NCBI RefSeq assembly: GCF_010093345.1
Contig: NZ_PDWT01000004.1
Coordinates: 62,001-126,000, forward strand
Direction: 5' to 3'
Source: Pseudoxanthomonas yeongjuensis
Lineage (GTDB): Bacteria > Pseudomonadota > Gammaproteobacteria > Xanthomonadales > Xanthomonadaceae
DNA length: 64,000 nt
Shown here: in pieces, positions 17,117 through 26,902 of the stretch
Layout: each line of letters starts with the position of its first letter
Numbering within the stretch: the first letter of the stretch is position 1
The notes under the pieces: generated by a model
What the model was told of the DNA's origin: nothing
The model's input: the letters and a program-made list of their open reading frames with translations, nothing else
Databases searched by the model: none
Program-made: the position numbers and the translations under genes

Positions 17117-19825
17117 TTAATTTGCCGCGCAGCCGCTGTTGGAAACACTTTTATATACGTGCAAATAGCGCTCGGCCATCATGGCACAACTGTTCGACAC
17201 GCCCTCTGTCTGCTGCCACGCATTAACCGCTGCCACAGCCTGTTCGTACGCCGGAAGATCGCCACGTATTTCCATGAGTTTCCCCAAGGCCTCGTCCGCG
17301 CTCGCATCATGGGCAATCAACCAGCCAGCGCCAGACGCGGCTATTCGTTCGCCAACCGCTCCGATGTCCATCCCCAGCACTGGTATGCCGCTGGCCCAAA
17401 GCTCGGTAAGCGTATGACAGAACGTTTCGGGCCAGATGGAAAATATCACCCCCACATGCGGATCAATTTCCTCTATCTTCTGGACAACGTTCTCTCGGCT
17501 GTATTTTCCATGGTGAATTCCGATCCCTGTGAGCTCAGCCGCCATATTCCCCAAGAAATGTAGTTCCAGGATTCCTTCCCTATCCTTTCCCGACATCGCC
17601 CTTAGCAGGCTCGATCCTTTGGCAGCGCCGATGTTTCCGAGGACAACGACACGAAGCTTCTCGATCTGACGTGACGGCACCTTGGCGGATATGAATCTCG
17701 GGAAGTCTCTTCCGTGTGGAATCACATAGAACTTGTCGCGCGATACGGACGGGAATATGTTGACGAACAGATCCGCGACGAATGCTGACGTGGTGACGAA
17801 AGCACCCACTGCGTCGAAATGCGAGGACTGCAATTCCCGCCACCGTTCGATGAATCTGTGCTTCAGGTTCGGGATCTCCTCTTGGCGCCATAACTCCACA
17901 CGGCATTCCCCCTTGCCAGCCGTACATACACCGCCACAAAACTTTGCATCTTGGTCGAGGAGCTTAACGGTCGGACATGCCGTGTAGAAATCATGTATCG
18001 AGTAGACAATCGGCACCGAAAGCTCTTTGGCAGCCTCGATCAATCCCAGGCTATGCCAAGCAATATGCCGGATATGCAGAATATCTATCGAGTGCCGGTA
18101 TAACAGGTCAGCGACATAGTTGTCATACTGGCTAGATGTATGCCTCAGCGGGTCAATCTGACTATGCATATGTTGCGTCTCGATCTCCAGAAGCTTGTCG
18201 TCGACCAACCTGAAGAGCTTTACGGTAACCGTATCGCAGCACAACAATAGACAATCGTGACTTGAACTTATCTCCCGCATCAAATCCATGTTTGTTTGCG
18301 GCGTGCCGCCAGTTTGTGTCGAGATCACATAGAGAATTCTCTTGCGCCTCGCACCTTGCTCCGCCCGATAGATAGCAGCCTTGGCGCGCTTCCTGATCAT
18401 GCAGAACTCCAGATCATTGAAACGGGCCACAAGCCTCTTGTACTCGGGAAATTCAGAATTTAGCGCCCTGGATGCCTGCGCAATCAACTCTGCTTTTTCT
18501 CCAAGAAAGCTCTGGGACCGCTTGTGGAAAACATATGCTTTGTCGCTGACCAGATGTCGCCAGCCTTTTCTCTGGCCGCGCATACAGAACTCATTTTCCT
18601 CCCCATAGCCGCGTGGAAACTTTATCTCGTCGAATACACCAATCTCTTCCAGAGCATCCCTACGGATATATAAACAAAATCCGTTCCCAGTTGGAACGGC
18701 TATCTCCCGCCCCGCCCCCGCTTGCACGATTGCGTGCGCGCATGATTGGCGTTCAGCTGCGTCAGGTAACCAGTCCGCTCCGGTGGGCTCGGGAGCCGAG
18801 AAGGCGCCAGCATTGTTCGAGAGGGCAGTGACAGTCGCCACTTTTCCAAATGCGTAGGCGCAGTATCTGAGACTACTCAACCAATGCCCTGTTACCACCG
18901 TGTCGCTGTTCAGCAGTACGACATCCCTGCCTTCGCACAGTGACAATCCACGGTTCACTGTACGTGTGTAGCCAAGATTGGTTTCGTTCCTGTATACATG
19001 GACATAAGGGAAGTCGCCATAGTGATTCAGAAGGTTCCCGATTTCCTGTTCTGTACTGGCGTCGTCAATGAGCAACAACTCAACTTTCTCGCCCAGGCAC
19101 TCAATCGCAGCGGGCAGGCACTCTGCCACGGCCTCGTGCGCATTGAATATAGGAACAATTATTGTGATGGGTCTGACATATTTTTGCCGGACTGCATCCA
19201 TAAAGCGACCATGCCCGCCAGGAGAAATTTGTACGGCCGCATTCGCTATACGAGGACTTCTCCGCAAAGATACGGCGTCCGTCAAGAACGTGACATCAAT
19301 CTTTGTTCCGTCAGGGAAAAGTCCCGGCGGGAAAGACAGCGAGAACCCGGCCACCGAACCATCCAGCCCAGCAGCACTGACATCAGCCCGCGGCAGGCCG
19401 GTTTTTATCCTGCAAAGCGGCTCTTCATCGATCTTTATCTCCAACTCGACCGCCTGCCCAGGGCGTGCAGGATCGATGGCCCAGCCAGAAATCATCGATT
19501 CGCTGAACCTGTCGAAATAGCCAATCTTTGTTGAACCGACCAAAGCCGGCGCAGGTTGCGGCAGCGCCCCATTTCTGGACGACGATTCAAGATAGTGCAG
19601 TAGCGGATTGGATGTCGCAAAATCTACCCCGCTATTTTCTGACAGATATCTCCTGGTGCTGAAATTAGGGCCCGGATCGCGGAGCAACCGCGCGCCGTAG
19701 CGAAGATAATGCTCCGCAGGTTCAATCGACAGCGAGGCGACATCCGGATACTTGTTGACATACCACACGGCATCAAACAAGCCGCACTCCACTATTCTCG
19801 CGATCTGGGAACTATACTTATTCAT
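17117..19825 (-). CDS. Bifunctional GT2-GT4 glycosyltransferase with N-terminal repeats and GW domain
   Basis: 902 residues in four parts. Residues 14-97 are two FD-YL-PDV-HY-type repeats. Residues 100-190 are a beta domain around ISGWAID that is shared with Wzt and the protein at 25479. Residues 220-440 are a GT2 domain (ITIIVPIFNAHEAV, LLLIDDAS, VLLNSDTVV). Residues 490-890 are GT-B/GT4-like, with IVYSIHDFYTACP, a VLGNIGAAKGS strand and the SIWPETFCHTLTELWA donor-sugar motif. It probably adds two different sugars. The ATG at 19825 has only a weak Shine-Dalgarno. The gene is A/T-rich for this chromosome. Confidence 0.85.
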   Translation of the reverse strand: MNKYSSQIARIVECGLFDAVWYVNKYPDVASLSIEPAEHYLRYGARLLRDPGPNFSTRRYLSENSGVDFATSNPLLHYLESSSRNGALPQPAPALVGSTKIGYFDRFSESMISGWAIDPARPGQAVELEIKIDEEPLCRIKTGLPRADVSAAGLDGSVAGFSLSFPPGLFPDGTKIDVTFLTDAVSLRRSPRIANAAVQISPGGHGRFMDAVRQKYVRPITIIVPIFNAHEAVAECLPAAIECLGEKVELLLIDDASTEQEIGNLLNHYGDFPYVHVYRNETNLGYTRTVNRGLSLCEGRDVVLLNSDTVVTGHWLSSLRYCAYAFGKVATVTALSNNAGAFSAPEPTGADWLPDAAERQSCAHAIVQAGAGREIAVPTGNGFCLYIRRDALEEIGVFDEIKFPRGYGEENEFCMRGQRKGWRHLVSDKAYVFHKRSQSFLGEKAELIAQASRALNSEFPEYKRLVARFNDLEFCMIRKRAKAAIYRAEQGARRKRILYVISTQTGGTPQTNMDLMREISSSHDCLLLCCDTVTVKLFRLVDDKLLEIETQHMHSQIDPLRHTSSQYDNYVADLLYRHSIDILHIRHIAWHSLGLIEAAKELSVPIVYSIHDFYTACPTVKLLDQDAKFCGGVCTAGKGECRVELWRQEEIPNLKHRFIERWRELQSSHFDAVGAFVTTSAFVADLFVNIFPSVSRDKFYVIPHGRDFPRFISAKVPSRQIEKLRVVVLGNIGAAKGSSLLRAMSGKDREGILELHFLGNMAAELTGIGIHHGKYSRENVVQKIEEIDPHVGVIFSIWPETFCHTLTELWASGIPVLGMDIGAVGERIAASGAGWLIAHDASADEALGKLMEIRGDLPAYEQAVAAVNAWQQTEGVSNSCAMMAERYLHVYKSVSNSGCAAN

Positions 19826-20034
19826 AACTAGGAAACCCGTGCATCGTCACGGCTTCGTGGTGATCCTTGACATATTGCGCATATCATTCCCATCTTGATC
19901 GGTTCCTTTCTGCAGGATGACGGTTCAATCTAAAAACAACCATGACAATGCTTCATGTGTGTTTTCTGTTGTGCGATTTCTAGCGCTAAGAGATTGGCCT
20001 GATGACATAAACCATTACTGGCTAGATAGCGTTC

Positions 20035-21918
20035 TTACTTCGCGCCATTCGCCCTTACTGAACGGCCCTCAGCTTTGCCGTGATGCATGTAGTGAAGCAA
20101 CGGATTGATCTTTGATGCAGCCACGTCCGCGTAAGTAGCCAAGTAGAACTTGGCGTCGAATTCCGGGCCTGGATCCCTTCCTTCGGCAGCCCCATGGTTC
20201 AAATAATGCTCCGCCGGATCGATGCCGCTTCTAGCGACGTCCTGGTTGCGCTTCAGATACCAATCGGCATCGAACCAACCCGACCCTCTTATCGTATTGA
20301 GATCACTCGATACGGGTTGCCCCCCTGAGCTGAAGAGGCGCTTTGCTGCACGCAATGGCTTCATTATTCTCCAGAATATGCTTCCGGTAATTTCAGCCAG
20401 GCGATCCTCGCATTGCTTGAGCTCGACTACCTTTTCTGAAACCAGTGATTTGAGCTGTAATTTTTCTGCTTCTTCCACAGCCAAATGGCGCATTATCTTG
20501 GCTGTCTGCTTGCTCGTTTCAAGCAACTGACCCTTCAATTTTGTGATCTGGTCGTTGGTCGCGGAGAGCTGACGCCTCAGCTTTTCCGACGCGCCACGCC
20601 TTTCTCCATCGACCCGCTCCAACTCCTGCTCCCTGTTTATCAGCACCATGGTCAGTTGTTCGATTTCCCGGAAGCGCTCGGAAACGCTAGCCTCAGCGGC
20701 GGTCTTGGCTGCGTCCATCAGTCTCAGCTCGTCCGTCAACCGTGCATGCTCTTCAACTGCCGCGCGGGATTCATTTTCGTAAATCGAAATCTTGCCCTTG
20801 TATGCCTCGAGATCGGAGGCGCGGCTTTCTGCCAGCTGCGTGACTGTCCGAAGCTCCTGGTCCTTGCCCGAAAGTCTTTCTCTCGCCTGCTTGAGGTCTG
20901 CATCCAGCTTAGCCGCGGACTCGCGCGCAACTCTGAATTCCGTCTCCATGAAGGCGAGCTGGCTATCCCGCTGCTTGAGCTCCGAATCGAGCCTCATGGA
21001 CATCTCCCTCACAAGCTTCGCCTCTTGTTCTCGGAGCGATAGTTGTCCGCGAAGTACCAACTCGGATCGCGACTCGATGCTTCCACTTGATTTTGGTTTC
21101 AATGGCGGCAACCCTGACTCATACTTTGCCAGCGCTTTTCTACCAGCCGGTGTTGGGCCCGCATCGATCTTGGCCGGTGCGTTCCCGGCAGCCATCAAAT
21201 GCCTGAAGATGTCCATCTGCGGCGCTTTTGTATAAGCAAATAAGTCTTGGCGCGACTCCCGCTCCCTGTAGAGATCGTCACGGACAAACGCGGATATTTC
21301 GCGATCAGAAGGCAAGCGCATGCCGCCAACTCCTACGGACTCGAGCTGCCTCAGCAGCTGTCTTGCGACCGCCATTGGCTCTTGCATCAGCTGCCGATGA
21401 AGCACAACTACGTTCGGCAGGCCAGTTGAGGCGTTCCTGGCCGACCTGACATAGTGTTCCCAAAGCGCAAGACCTGCATCAATCGGCATTTCGTTGCGCG
21501 TATGCAGGCTGGCGGCAACCTCGATCGGATTGCGGAATATTTGCACGCAAACCGGAACTTCCAATACCTTGCGCCACAGCGGCAGCAGCAGGCACAGCCT
21601 TGGCTCCTTCAGTAACCACGGGCGATGCGCATCCATTTCGAGAACCAGCTTGGACGCGCGCCTAGTAAAATCCGCGACAATGGCTTCCGGTAAATTCTCT
21701 GCATCGAATTTCAGCACACGGTTCCAATCACAGCCTAGTGCATGAAGAACGGAATCATTCAACATCCTCACGTCACGTCTTTCCCAGAATCCCTTCGGGT
21801 TTTCATCGTTGGCACCGGTACTGATTCCTTCTGGCCCGAAGTAGGCACCCATGAGGTTGAGCAGCCGGGCCAAGACCGACGTTCCGGAACGATGCATGCC
21901 TAACACGATCAATTGCAC
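20035..21918 (-). CDS. Sulfotransferase fused to long coiled coil and C-terminal repeats
   Basis: 627 residues, GTG start with GAGGAAAAC upstream. Residues 1-250 are a sulfotransferase fold: the PAPS 5'-phosphosulfate loop GMHRSGTS (7-14), the WLLKEPRLCLLLPLW segment and the VQIFRNPIEVAAS 3'-phosphate motif. Residues about 282-505 are an almost unbroken charged heptad coiled coil. An SIFWRIMKPLR motif follows, then two FD-YL-DV-HY repeats (about 546-620) like those in the two neighbouring glycan enzymes. It probably sulfates the polysaccharide. The coiled coil could act as a scaffold or length ruler (inference). Confidence 0.82.
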   Translation of the reverse strand: MQLIVLGMHRSGTSVLARLLNLMGAYFGPEGISTGANDENPKGFWERRDVRMLNDSVLHALGCDWNRVLKFDAENLPEAIVADFTRRASKLVLEMDAHRPWLLKEPRLCLLLPLWRKVLEVPVCVQIFRNPIEVAASLHTRNEMPIDAGLALWEHYVRSARNASTGLPNVVVLHRQLMQEPMAVARQLLRQLESVGVGGMRLPSDREISAFVRDDLYRERESRQDLFAYTKAPQMDIFRHLMAAGNAPAKIDAGPTPAGRKALAKYESGLPPLKPKSSGSIESRSELVLRGQLSLREQEAKLVREMSMRLDSELKQRDSQLAFMETEFRVARESAAKLDADLKQARERLSGKDQELRTVTQLAESRASDLEAYKGKISIYENESRAAVEEHARLTDELRLMDAAKTAAEASVSERFREIEQLTMVLINREQELERVDGERRGASEKLRRQLSATNDQITKLKGQLLETSKQTAKIMRHLAVEEAEKLQLKSLVSEKVVELKQCEDRLAEITGSIFWRIMKPLRAAKRLFSSGGQPVSSDLNTIRGSGWFDADWYLKRNQDVARSGIDPAEHYLNHGAAEGRDPGPEFDAKFYLATYADVAASKINPLLHYMHHGKAEGRSVRANGAK

Positions 21919-22015
21919 GGTGTTTTCCTCAAGCGCAGTTCGCGGGAACGGTCATTTGCATAAGCATGCATCTGCGGTCGCAACCCGTCGACATGTGTAA
22001 TTACCATGGTTATTC

Positions 22016-22405
22016 CTAGACATTGCCCAACGACTGCTTGATCTCCGTCGTCGATATTTCCGATGTGCGCGGCAGATACACCACCTTGCATAGATCCATC
22101 AGGAAATCGAATTTACCCGCCCAGTCATCGCCCATCACGAATATTCCTGCCTGGTACTTGCGAATATCCTCGGCCTTTTGCTCCCACGTGTTTTCAGCGA
22201 ATACCTCGTCCACGTAGCGGATGGATTCCAGCACCACTCTCCGGTTCTCGAAATTGAGCAGTGAGGATTTGTGCTTCCCCTGGTTGAACTCATCCGACGA
22301 TAAGCCCACCACCAGCCTGTCGCCCAGCGCGCGTGCGCGCTTCAACAGATTGATGTGACCGACATGCAGGATATCGAAAGTTCCATAAGTGATGACCGTC
22401 CTCAT
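22016..22405 (-). CDS. tagD: Glycerol-3-phosphate cytidylyltransferase-like protein
   Basis: 129 residues, the normal size for TagD/GCT. The nucleotidyltransferase motifs are complete: [17 protein letters not shown] with the HVGH signature, and [10 protein letters not shown] at the C-terminus (family RTxGISTT). TagD makes CDP-glycerol from CTP and glycerol 3-phosphate. Its ATG overlaps the stop of the TagF-domain gene (ATGA), which would use CDP-glycerol. Related enzymes can make CDP-ribitol or ADP-heptose-like products, so the substrate is likely but not proven. Confidence 0.88.
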   Translation of the reverse strand: MRTVITYGTFDILHVGHINLLKRARALGDRLVVGLSSDEFNQGKHKSSLLNFENRRVVLESIRYVDEVFAENTWEQKAEDIRKYQAGIFVMGDDWAGKFDFLMDLCKVVYLPRTSEISTTEIKQSLGNV

Positions 22406-25400
22406 GCCCGCTCCCGTCCCAATAGGTTCTGGCCAAGATCCGACGAATCGGCCAATTGTTTGACCCGAGCCATCACTCGTGCCGAATTACGATCATCGAC
22501 ATGGTCGAAGAATAGTTTTCGCTTCCATTGCCGCGAGGCGAGGTCCAGTGCTGACGGCTCGTCGAATACGACTTCCAGTGCTGCCTGAAGCTCGCTAAAA
22601 ATTTTGCAGACCGGCCCAGGAAAAGCGAAATCGAGGTCGTAGAAGGCGCCACGCTCGATGCTGGCATAGCTGTCGTAGTCGTACGCGAAACTGATGGACG
22701 GCTTTTCAGTCAGCATGTAGTCGATGAAGCAGCTGGAATAGTCGGTGATCAGCGCGGAGGAATAGCGGTAAAGGATTTCCACATTGGGAAAATTCGCATC
22801 CGACAGGTCCAGAGCGCCGATGCGCGCGAACTGGGTGCCATAGGTGCGTGCGCTGTCGGCCATGTGCTCGCGAATCCCCAGCACAGCGTTGTTGCGCTGC
22901 AGCCATTCCTCTATCCAGTCGATCTGCGCTTCACTAAACCGGAAATATGCATCGGCCTGCGCATTGCGGAAAGTCGGCATGAACAGCACCAATTTCCTTC
23001 CGGCGACAAGGTCGTACAGGGCGGCGCCTTCGTGACGCAGATCCTCCGGCAACTGCTCGAAATTCCGCAGGATGAAATCGTTGCGCGGAAGTCCGGTGTT
23101 CCAGATGTCTGTATAGGACAATGGGTGGAATGCGGCGGCCATGGCCAGGGTGTCGACTTGCGAGGAACTGATTACTGCACGGTACTTGGCATGGTCGCGC
23201 GCCATAGCCAGGCGATTCTGCTGACTGTCGAGCGAGGCGTAGCCGATGCGCTTGAACGGGATCCCGTGCCACAGGTTGATCAGATTGTGCAGCTCGCTGG
23301 CCACTGGATACACCAGATTGCGCGCGGCGCTATGTTTGATGAAAATATTGCCTGCGCGCAATAGATAATACTGGCCCTGCGGACTCAGCAGGGCTGCGAT
23401 CTCCACATCCACGCCGTCAACGCTTACCGGGCCATCCCGGGTCAACACGATCTTCTTGATGGTGGGGTCGTTCTTGACCTCTTCGAACAGAGCACGTTCG
23501 TTTCCGGAGAACACGCCCGTGAAGGCGCAGACAGGGAAAACCCACCAGTGGCTGTACTTGGGCGTGGCCTGATCCGCCGCGATGAATTCCTGGTCGCTCA
23601 GCAGGGCAGCCGGCACTTCGCCATCGTCATGCAGGTGGGAGGTGCCGATGCCCAGATTCTGCTCCAGCTTGTCCGGATCGGTCACTCGTCGTAGGTTCTG
23701 CCTGATGGTATCCACGTTGGCTTGCGGGAAGCTCTTCAAACCGTTTTCCATCCATGCGCCCAGGCGCGGCACTTGATAGTGGTTTTCCGCCAGCAAATAG
23801 CGCTTGAGAAACGGGAAGCCTTCTTCCAGCAAGCGGAAATACCAGCTGGTGTAGATGGGGTGGAAGGGATAAAGACTGTCAATGAAGGTGTCGAAGACGT
23901 AACCCGCTGCGATGAGGTAACGGGTGAACCCGGCCTCATACTTCAGTATGACGTTGCGTTTGGATTCCTGGGCGGTAACCGTATCCAGCAACTTGCGGAA
24001 TTGGCCGTCTGCGATGACCGGGCGCCGATAGGCGACGAAATAGGAGCCGACATGGAAGTCGTAGCGGTAGTCGCCCTCGAAGCCTTCCAGCATCGACCTG
24101 CGCACTGCGTCCATGGGGATGGGCCGCGGGAACTGGTTCTTGGGATCGCGGCGCGTGGCAGCCATGCCCTTGGTCGCCTGCATGCCCCACCAGTCGCAGG
24201 CCTTGGCATCCATTCTCGCGAAAACATGATGTAGGTCGCGCAACAGATAGCAACTGTCGTTGGCCAGGATCAGTTCGTCGTACTGTTCTATCGTTTCCCA
24301 ACCCACCAACTCGCTGGCCAGGCGTGAATAGGAACCGAAATCGTAGTTCCCATGACGTTCGCCCCAGGCGCCCTTGGTATAGCCATCTATCCTGGCAAGT
24401 TGCTCCAGCGGGATCTCGCAGTCGGCCAGGTAATAGATATCCGCGTACTGACTGAGTTCGCGCAGGTAATCGACCACGTAATCGTCGATCAATCCATCGG
24501 GATCGTAACCGGCGAATAGGCAGATACGCTTGATATGAGCGCCATCCGCATGCCGGTAACCGCTGCCCGCGAACTGCGAAGGTGGACGCGGAGGGCATGT
24601 ATCCAGTTCCAACAGGCGGCCGACGGCGAGATAATGCGCCAGAGGATTGATTTCCTCCGATGCTGGATCCAGATGGGTGGTCCAGTACCACCATACATCG
24701 AAGTCGGCGCTTGGGTTGCGCAACTGCTTCCAGCCATGTTCGCAGAAATGGTAAAGCGGATTCATGCGGCTCGACGAGACGTCCGGGTTCTTGGCCAGGT
24801 AGTAGAGGGCGTCGAACATGGCGTTCGGGTTCCTGCGCTCCTTCGCCCCGTATTTCAGATAGTGGTCGATGGGCTCGAGTCCGCTGGCCAGCACATCCGG
24901 ATACTGCCGCAGGTAATAGTCCCGGTCGAAAGTGCCCGAGAGGAGCAAGGTGTCTCGTACCGGATCGGGTACGCGCCTGATCTCCAAGCCAGCTGCTCGT
25001 CCGACCTCTAGGTAATGCCGCAGGGGATTGATTTCGGCGTCGCCCTCTTCCAGGTGAGTACGCGCATACCACGGCGCATCAAAATCCGCGCTTGGACTGC
25101 GGTCTTCCTTGAAGCCAAACTGGCAATAATGGAGGAATGGATTGACGTGCGCATGCGCTACATCCGGATTTTTCTCCAGGTAGTAAGCCGTATCGAAAAA
25201 GTCACAAGGGTTGCGGTTTTCCCTCGCGCCATCCAGCACGTAGTGCAGTACCGGATCCACTCCCCCGGCCGCTACGTCCGGATATCGGCGCAGATAACCC
25301 GCCTCGTCGAATAATCCCGACTGACGCAACGCCAGCACTTCACGGTTCGCCTGCGCAACGGGACCGGCGCCGAGGAGCCGCGCCATGAAACTCCTTGTTT

Positions 25401-25422
25401 TCCCCAATGCCGACATGTTCAT
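22402..25422 (-). CDS. Six-repeat / RgpF-like / TagF-like glycerophosphotransferase fusion
   Basis: 1006 residues. Residues 37-275 hold six FD-YL-PDV-HY repeats, arranged as two copies of a three-unit block (37-150 and 164-275). Residues about 300-600 match rhamnan-synthesis protein F ([31 protein letters not shown]). Residues about 650-990 match the CDP-glycerol glycerophosphotransferase family ([32 protein letters not shown]). This predicts one cytoplasmic enzyme that adds a sugar and then polyol-phosphate units, as in teichoic-acid-like polymers. It is translationally coupled to the tagD-like gene. Confidence 0.86.
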   Translation of the reverse strand: MNMSALGKTRSFMARLLGAGPVAQANREVLALRQSGLFDEAGYLRRYPDVAAGGVDPVLHYVLDGARENRNPCDFFDTAYYLEKNPDVAHAHVNPFLHYCQFGFKEDRSPSADFDAPWYARTHLEEGDAEINPLRHYLEVGRAAGLEIRRVPDPVRDTLLLSGTFDRDYYLRQYPDVLASGLEPIDHYLKYGAKERRNPNAMFDALYYLAKNPDVSSSRMNPLYHFCEHGWKQLRNPSADFDVWWYWTTHLDPASEEINPLAHYLAVGRLLELDTCPPRPPSQFAGSGYRHADGAHIKRICLFAGYDPDGLIDDYVVDYLRELSQYADIYYLADCEIPLEQLARIDGYTKGAWGERHGNYDFGSYSRLASELVGWETIEQYDELILANDSCYLLRDLHHVFARMDAKACDWWGMQATKGMAATRRDPKNQFPRPIPMDAVRRSMLEGFEGDYRYDFHVGSYFVAYRRPVIADGQFRKLLDTVTAQESKRNVILKYEAGFTRYLIAAGYVFDTFIDSLYPFHPIYTSWYFRLLEEGFPFLKRYLLAENHYQVPRLGAWMENGLKSFPQANVDTIRQNLRRVTDPDKLEQNLGIGTSHLHDDGEVPAALLSDQEFIAADQATPKYSHWWVFPVCAFTGVFSGNERALFEEVKNDPTIKKIVLTRDGPVSVDGVDVEIAALLSPQGQYYLLRAGNIFIKHSAARNLVYPVASELHNLINLWHGIPFKRIGYASLDSQQNRLAMARDHAKYRAVISSSQVDTLAMAAAFHPLSYTDIWNTGLPRNDFILRNFEQLPEDLRHEGAALYDLVAGRKLVLFMPTFRNAQADAYFRFSEAQIDWIEEWLQRNNAVLGIREHMADSARTYGTQFARIGALDLSDANFPNVEILYRYSSALITDYSSCFIDYMLTEKPSISFAYDYDSYASIERGAFYDLDFAFPGPVCKIFSELQAALEVVFDEPSALDLASRQWKRKLFFDHVDDRNSARVMARVKQLADSSDLGQNLLGRERA

Positions 25423-25478
25423 GCTACCCAGTAGGATCGATACATTACTTTAGGACTCACCGCGATCCGCTTACCCGT

Positions 25479-26861
25479 TCATTTCATTGCCAAGGTTTCG
25501 GCGACCTTGCGCGTCAACCGCAATTTTTTCCCTGTGGTGGTCACCACTTCGAAATCACCCGCGATGTCCTGGTAACCGGTCAGTGCGGGGATTTTCAACA
25601 GGATGCGGAAACCCACATGCGCATTGGCGCTCTTCAGATGATGCTGTACATCCGGACGCTCCAGGGCCTGCAGGGACTCGGCCGGGAAAACCTGTCCCCG
25701 GATACGCACATTCAGCTGTGCGGGCAATTGCCCATTCTCATCCACTGCCCACCCCCTCACCAACAGGTTGCCGCCCTTCAAGCGGACATCGTCGACGAAG
25801 CCGACTATGCCTGAAAAGCCAGATTTACCTGTGCGGGTAGCCATGCTCGGCGCCGGCATGGCAAGGTAGTAGGCTCGCGCACGTTCCTCTTGTACTTGCT
25901 CGGAGGTCGGCGAGGGCCCCACCCTGTCCCAAAGCATCAGCACAGGCAGATATGCCTTTTCCGAGAACGCTTTTTCGACGGTTGCGTGATGCTCCACTGG
26001 CACATACATGTCCAGCGCCAGATCACGAGCGCTGCCCGCTTCCTCGATACACAAGCCGATCAACTCGGAACCCGCGCCCTGGTCGAACACGCGCTGCAAG
26101 GTTTGGTCCAGGTGGAATGGCGAGTAATCGCGATTGATCACCTCATGCAATGCTTGTGACACCGATTTTTTTCCTTGGGCAACCAGGCTTATCTGTTGGT
26201 CGCCCGAAATTACGGGCACCCCGGCAGGCACGAAAAGCCGCGTCGATATGCTGCTCTTTCCATAGCCAGGGGGCTGTAGCAGCAAGTAGGCTATCGGACG
26301 ACGACGCGAAATATGGAGGACGTGGCGGGCAATAGGATCGCCGCTTTGAGAAACGCTGGGGCCCATCCATTTCCAGGCGAATGGAGCAAGCACTTCGGTC
26401 AGCTTGGCCATGGTCGGGAAATAACGTTGGTCGATGCCACGTTCGACCTTCACCCATTCGCTTTCCTTCTTCGACACGATACCCAGCTCGAGCACCAGCA
26501 CGCCATCCGGGGACAGGCGCTCGACCAGTCGGCCCACCAGTGCGGCCTGGTCGTCGGCATAGTGCAATGCCGACGCCAACAGGATCACGTCGAACTGGCC
26601 TTCCGGCAGGCTGTCCCAGTTCTGCTGATAGAACTCGCAATCCGGAAAACGACGGCGCGCTCGGTCGATGAAACCCCTGGACTGATCGATGCCGACCACG
26701 CGTTGCGCGCCCTGGAACTTGGCGAAGCCGCAAAAGAAGCCTTCGTTGCAGCCGACATCCAGGAACGTCAAGCCGGCAAGATCCGGAAGTTTCAGGGCCT
26801 TCAGCTTATCCAGCGTCCGTGAATCGCCGTCTGCGTCGGGAAAGGATTGATATTGGGCCAT
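25479..26861 (-). CDS. Methyltransferase / P-loop kinase-like / GW-domain fusion (possible chain-capping enzyme)
   Basis: 460 residues. Residues 20-185 are a class I methyltransferase (LDVGCNEGFF; ILLASALHYADD). Residues 189-340 start with a strand and the P-loop-like QPPGYGKSS (196-204), as in small-molecule kinases, with Gln replacing the first glycine. Residues 347-450 are the GW domain (LLVRGWAVD) shared with the neighbouring Wzt. The gene lies 41 bases after wzt. In E. coli O8/O9a the cap is put on by WbdD (methyltransferase plus kinase) and read by the Wzt C-domain, so a similar role is inferred here with a different kinase fold. Confidence 0.75.
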   Translation of the reverse strand: MAQYQSFPDADGDSRTLDKLKALKLPDLAGLTFLDVGCNEGFFCGFAKFQGAQRVVGIDQSRGFIDRARRRFPDCEFYQQNWDSLPEGQFDVILLASALHYADDQAALVGRLVERLSPDGVLVLELGIVSKKESEWVKVERGIDQRYFPTMAKLTEVLAPFAWKWMGPSVSQSGDPIARHVLHISRRRPIAYLLLQPPGYGKSSISTRLFVPAGVPVISGDQQISLVAQGKKSVSQALHEVINRDYSPFHLDQTLQRVFDQGAGSELIGLCIEEAGSARDLALDMYVPVEHHATVEKAFSEKAYLPVLMLWDRVGPSPTSEQVQEERARAYYLAMPAPSMATRTGKSGFSGIVGFVDDVRLKGGNLLVRGWAVDENGQLPAQLNVRIRGQVFPAESLQALERPDVQHHLKSANAHVGFRILLKIPALTGYQDIAGDFEVVTTTGKKLRLTRKVAETLAMK

Positions 26862-26902
26862 GCGCTAGTCTGGATTCGATGGGGAATGGAAGGTGCGACG
26901 TT

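Noticed and set aside
19867-19895. TTGACA-like promoter on the plus strand
   Set aside because: No good -10 at the right distance and no plus-strand gene follows.
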